Part shown: positions 7,197 through 10,427 of the stretch, piece after piece
Layout of the letters: each line of letters starts with the position of its first letter
Position numbering within the stretch: the stretch's first letter is position 1
Assembly: GCA_002347815.1 (NCBI GenBank)
Contig: DDXV01000030.1
Location: 1-10,427, forward strand
Direction: 5' to 3'
Source of the DNA: Syntrophaceae bacterium UBA2251
GTDB lineage: Bacteria > Desulfobacterota > Syntrophia > Syntrophales > UBA2251
Length of the DNA stretch: 10,427 bases
Program-made: the position numbers and the translations under genes
Notes under the pieces: model-generated
Seen by the model: only the letters and a program-made list of their open reading frames with translations
The model's database searches: none
Told to the model about the DNA's origin: nothing

Positions 7197-8081
7197 ATGA
7201 CAAAGAAAGGCAAGCTCACACCGGCCGCCCTGTGGCCGACCGTCCGGCGGGCCGCCTGGACCCTGGTTCTGCTCGCCGCGGGCAGCGCCGTCTGCGCGGC
7301 GGCCGTCAACGGCATCCTCATTCCCCGGCAGTTCGTCAGCGGCGGCTTCACGGGGCTCGCCCTCGTCGTTCATTACCTCTGGCCCGCGTTGCCCGTGTCC
7401 GCCCTGTATTTCCTGTTCAACGTGCCCCTGTTCGCCGCGAGCTGGTTCTTGGTGGGCCGGCGGTTCTTCGTCTACAGCGTCGTCGGGATGGCGGTGTTTA
7501 CCGGCGCCCTGGCCTGGGTGCGGATCCCGATCCCCCTGACGGACCCGCTCCTCTCGGCGCTCCTGGCGGGGATCGTCATGGGGCTGGGGGTGGGGGTCGT
7601 TCTGAGGTCCATGGGCTCCACCGGCGGGACGGACATCCTGTCGGTCATCCTCTTTAAGCGCTGGTCCGTCCCTCCGGGGACGACGATCCTGGCGTCCAAC
7701 GTCTGCATCCTGGCCGTATCCCTGTTGTTCTTCTCCCTGGAGACCGTCCTGTACACCCTGATCTACCTGTACGTCTCCTCGCAGATCATCGATGTCGTCG
7801 TGATGGGCCTGAGCCGGCGCAAGGCCGTCTTCATCATCTCCGGCGAGTGGGAGGCCATCTCCGGACGGGTCATGAAAGAGATCGACCGGGGGCTGACCAT
7901 CCTGCAAGGGGAGGGCGGATACTCGGGCCAGCGGCGGCGCGTCCTCTACACGGTCGTGACCTTCCGGGAACTGGGGCTCCTCAAGCAGATCATCCGCGAG
8001 GCGGACCCGGCGGCCTTCGTCGTCGTGACGGACACGCGCGAGGTCATGGGCAACCGCATCGGGAACCAGCCACCGTGGTAG
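7197..8081 (+). CDS. YitT family integral membrane protein
   Basis: Inner-membrane protein of 294 residues in the YitT family (DUF161 plus C-terminal DUF2179). The N-terminal two thirds hold about five or six hydrophobic segments, including TLVLLAAGSAVCAAAV, ALYFLFNVPLFAASWFL, LLAGIVMGLGVGVVL and ILAVSLLFF. The conserved loop GSTGGTDILSVI follows the LLAGIVMGLGVGVVL segment. The C-terminal domain starts near RKAVFIISGEWEAIS and ends AFVVVTDTREVMGNRI, the DUF2179 signature, probably cytoplasmic. The molecular function of the family is poorly defined. ATG 7197 is preferred over the in-frame TTG at 7164 because the residues added by the earlier start are polar, and AAGAAG lies upstream at a plausible, if weak, position. 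It follows the nuclease gene by 37 bases on the same strand with no terminator visible, so read-through is possible, but the family has no known link to RM. The 41 bases to the convergent acylase gene show no clear terminator hairpin. Confidence 0.88.
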   Translation: MTKKGKLTPAALWPTVRRAAWTLVLLAAGSAVCAAAVNGILIPRQFVSGGFTGLALVVHYLWPALPVSALYFLFNVPLFAASWFLVGRRFFVYSVVGMAVFTGALAWVRIPIPLTDPLLSALLAGIVMGLGVGVVLRSMGSTGGTDILSVILFKRWSVPPGTTILASNVCILAVSLLFFSLETVLYTLIYLYVSSQIIDVVVMGLSRRKAVFIISGEWEAISGRVMKEIDRGLTILQGEGGYSGQRRRVLYTVVTFRELGLLKQIIREADPAAFVVVTDTREVMGNRIGNQPPW

Positions 8082-8122
8082 ATTCGTTCCCGGACCGGCG
8101 TTCCGTCGGGCCTGATCCCCCG

Positions 8123-9838
8123 CTATAAGGCCTTCTTCGGCTCCAGCACCAGCAGTCGTTTGAGCCCCTTCGCGGAGCGGTAGTTCGCCGGGATCTGCTC
8201 ACCCCTCGCCCACAGGCCGGCCAGGTCGTCGTAGTAGGGGCTCAGGTAATGGCCGGACTGCCCCGGCGGGCTCATCAGGGTCATGGTGTCGAGGTTGGAC
8301 ATGTCCACCACGATCCGGATGGCGGCCCCGCTCACCATGTCATAGGGATGCTCCCGGTCCCACCAGCCGGCATGGATCGTGAAATCGTCGCCCGCGTAGG
8401 GCAGCGGCTTCAGATTCAGGAACGGCAGCGCCCCCCCGAGCGGGTGCCGGATGGTCATCCGGTGGACCTTCCCCCAGGCCCATTGCTTCGGATCGCCGCC
8501 GAAGCGGGCGGTCAGCTCGGCGATGGCGTCCTCCATGCCCTTCATCACCATGTCGTCCCGTGTTTCCCGAACGCCGGACGTGCGGATGTCGTCCCACAGG
8601 ACGTGACCGTTGTCGTTCATGTAGCGGATCATCCATTGCGCCGGAATGGAGACGTGCAGGTCCTTGAACAGTTCGGCGACGAGCGCTTGGCCGAGCTGGT
8701 CCTCGAGCGTGTTTCGGATCATGCGGGTGAAAAATGCATTAAAGATCGTCGCCTGGGGGCTGTCCGCGTCCATCGCGCCATCCCACTTGCGGAGCAGGGA
8801 TGCGTATTTCGAAAGCCCTTCCCGGTCGCCGCACACCCGCAGGATGTGGGGAACCCAGCGCTTGGCCACCGTGGAAACCACGTCGAGCTGCATACCGCGG
8901 ATGTCCTCCGGGCTGAAGCGGTCCTTGCCCTTGACCATGTCCTCGAAACGGTACGCCCGCTCGAAGAGGAAGAAGGCCGTCCCGTAATAGTCGCCCGCCT
9001 CCGGCATCTGGTTGAAGGAGGCCAGGTAGCCTTTGGCGGGATTGAGCGCGAAGGGGTGATCCTCGAAGGGGATGTAGCCGGTCCAGTCGTATCGCCCCTG
9101 TGCCCCCGGCTGCGGCAGCGGGTTGTCGCCGGATTTCCTCCTGGGGAAGGTCGTGATGTACTGATACCCGATGTTGCCGTCGATGTCCGCGTAGCCCATG
9201 TGCACGCTGGCCCCGCGGATCGGGCGGAGCGCCTGGCGGAACTCGGTGAAATTTCTCGCCCGGTTCAGGGCGAGCAGCCCCTCCACGGTGCCGTCGTGGC
9301 CCATCAACCCCGGCCACATCATGGCGCAGTTCGGCGGCAGGCCGGACATCACGCCGGAAACGACGGGGCCGTGCCGGGACGTCTTGATCGTCAGCTTCTC
9401 CTCCCTGAACCCGCCCTTGCCCTTGACACGGATCACGTCTTCCCGGACCTGGAAGTCCCGGTAGCCGTCCTCGGTCCGATACTGGTTGGCGTTCGCCGGG
9501 TTGACGGTCTCCGTGAAGTAGTCGAGGTTGTCGCCATGGCCGACCGTGATGCTCCACGCCATTCTCCCGTTGAAGCCCGCCGCGTGGACGCCGGGGATCC
9601 CCGCGATCGAACCGCCGATAACGTCGTAACGCCCCCCCTTCAGGTGGATGAGGTAGAAGAGCGACGGGATCACGGCCTCCAAATCCGGGCTGCCCGCGAA
9701 AACGGCCTTGCCGGTGGTGGTCCTGGCGCCGGAGAAAATCATCCAGTTGCTGGCGCGCATCCGCAGGGGGATGGGGCCGTCATCGTCGATGCCCGCAACG
9801 GGAGCGGGGGCGGACCGTTCGGGAAGCTCGGCGCGCAC
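8123..9838 (-). pseudogene. Penicillin acylase family protein, beta-chain part of a frameshifted gene
   Basis: Downstream frame of a penicillin acylase family (Ntn hydrolase) gene whose 5' part lies in another frame at 9739-10242. Such enzymes are exported, cleave themselves before a serine that becomes the nucleophile, and hydrolyse amides (beta-lactam side chains, acyl-homoserine lactones or others; substrate not predictable here). The nucleophile is probably the Ser of ASNWMIFSGART (codon 9751-9749), giving a beta chain of about 542 residues, which is normal length. Further family landmarks are PSLFYLIHLKGG, GIPGVHAAGFNGRMAWS, RHGPVVSG and GYLASFNQMP, whose Asn fits the oxyanion position. 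The frame opens with a GTG at 9838 lacking a signal peptide or a convincing ribosome-binding site, so on its own it would not be exported or matured. The beta chain itself shows no internal damage. A sequencing error at the frameshift remains possible. Confidence 0.8.
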
Positions 9839-10242
9839 GTCCGGGCCTCCGGCGACAGGTTCGCATACTCCGCCTCGGAGGCGCGGTAGAATCCGAGGGT
9901 CTTGAAGAAACGGTCCTTTTTGAGCGTCTTGTCTCCCAGCAGCGTCGAGAGCTCCCCCCGGCCCGCCAGGCGGGTGAGGTCCATCTGGAACATCCGCTCC
10001 CTCGCCGTGATGAACCCCTGCGCAAAGAAAAGATCGGCCTCGTTTTGCGCGAAAATATGAGGGACGCCGTGGTCATCCGTCCGAACCTCGACCGCGGCCA
10101 TGAGGCCGTCCATGGTCAGCGTTCCGGTGTACGACGGATGCGGAAGCCTGAGAAATACAGACAATGCGACGGCCGCGACGATGATAATCGCCAGGACGAC
10201 GCCCAGCACGATGACCCCGATCTTCGCCTTTCTCGACTTCAC
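9739..10242 (-). pseudogene. Penicillin acylase family protein, signal anchor and truncated alpha chain
   Basis: The 5' part of the same acylase gene. A GTG at 10242 is preceded by a strong GGAGG; an earlier in-frame TTG at 10293 overlaps the promoter and is unlikely. Residues 8-30 are a hydrophobic signal anchor (IGVIVLGVVLAIIIVAAVAL) after a basic start (KSRKAK), so the product is aimed at the periplasmic face. The alpha chain is typical at first: VRTDDHGVPHIFAQNEADLFF, GFITARERMFQMDLTRL, GRGELSTLLGDKTL, DRFFKTLGFYRASEAEY. After NLSPEAR (about 9841) the family-like sequence stops and the frame runs into out-of-frame residues until the stop at 9739. The family's usual AYAxGVNAY segment, and the rest of the alpha chain and linker, are absent from both frames. 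Only about 164 codons separate the start from the nucleophile Ser, where I would expect clearly more than 200. Confidence 0.75.
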
Positions 10243-10247
10243 GACAT

Positions 10248-10256
10248 CCCCCCTCC
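10248..10256 (-). promoter_or_regulatory. Strong ribosome-binding site that fixes the acylase start
   Basis: On the minus strand GGAGGGGGG runs from 10256 to 10248, and the GGAGG core is nine bases before the GTG at 10242. A nearer ATG (10247-10245) is in another frame and meets a stop after one further codon. This supports GTG 10242 as the real start. Confidence 0.65.
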
Positions 10257-10295
10257 GGATTTTTTGCGACGGCTCCGCGCGACAATTCCCCAAAA

Positions 10296-10325
10296 ATCAT
10301 AATGGATGCGGTCGGGTCCTGTCAA
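10296..10325 (-). promoter_or_regulatory. Near-consensus sigma70 promoter of the acylase gene
   Basis: On the minus strand a perfect TTGACA (10325-10320) is followed after 18 bases by TATGAT (10301-10296), five of six matches to the -10 consensus. Transcription would start near 10289, giving a leader of roughly 45-50 bases before the GTG at 10242. No operator-like repeat is evident. The remaining bases to 10427 show no further gene. Confidence 0.65.
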
Positions 10326-10427
10326 ATCGAATCGGTGCCGACGGCGCCGGTTTCCACCGATGACGGGCGCAGAACGTCGGCCCGCCTGTGGACATCCTGT
10401 CCCGAATGTCACTAACAAATGATCTGT

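Noticed and set aside
6990..7907. Minus-strand open frame spanning the nuclease end and the YitT gene
   Set aside because: Its Gly/Asp/Gln/His-rich low-complexity product is typical of an antisense frame, and it crosses two well-supported genes.
8082..8122. Bidirectional terminator between the YitT gene and the acylase gene
   Set aside because: The convergent gap is GC-rich, but I find no stem of convincing length and no T-run on either strand.
8249..9889. Long plus-strand open frame (546 codons) opposite the acylase gene
   Set aside because: It mirrors the acylase coding strand, is rich in Arg/His/Val/Gly/Asp as expected for an antisense frame of high-GC3 DNA, and resembles no known fold; the minus strand carries clear acylase motifs.

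Overview
The window is GC-rich bacterial chromosomal DNA, roughly 60% GC by eye, with dense genes and typical Shine-Dalgarno starts. A membrane-anchored penicillin-acylase-type Ntn hydrolase with a sigma70-like promoter points to a Gram-negative host. A Desulfobacterota/Syntrophales-like proteobacterium is my guess from general resemblance only; no marker gene here settles the taxonomy.

Layout. (1) Bases 2-406: the 3' end of an unrecognised gene that begins outside the window, less GC-rich than what follows. (2) Bases 506-7159, plus strand: a complete restriction-modification (RM) locus of type III-like build. It has a long beta-class DNA methyltransferase (1017 aa, DPPY before DPTCGSG) and a 1005-aa helicase-nuclease. 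The latter carries SF2 motifs GSGKT, DEGH, SATP, TEGWD and QVVGRGLRR, and a C-terminal PD-(D/E)XK site. (3) A two-gene toxin-antitoxin (TA) module sits between methyltransferase and nuclease (3634-4145): a PF09720-type antitoxin and a RelE/ParE-type toxin. Antitoxin/toxin and toxin/nuclease junctions are both 4-base ATGA overlaps, so the three genes look translationally coupled. (4) Bases 7197-8081: a YitT-family membrane protein. (5) Bases 8123-10242, minus strand: a penicillin acylase family gene broken by a frameshift at a site where part of the alpha chain and linker also appears to be missing. Its near-consensus promoter lies just upstream.

How it fits together. The methyltransferase would mark the host's own DNA, and the helicase-nuclease would translocate on and cut unmarked DNA. 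The TA pair sits exactly where it could control nuclease expression: a TATAAT box and an imperfect inverted repeat precede the antitoxin, and the nuclease start codon overlaps the toxin stop. The nuclease may therefore answer to an autoregulated TA promoter while the methyltransferase does not. This is the most interesting hypothesis in the window. The methyltransferase also has an AT-richer central segment over its probable target-recognition region, suggesting specificity switching by recombination.

All gaps between genes are under 200 bases. I see no tRNA, rRNA, CRISPR array, insertion sequence or integrase.
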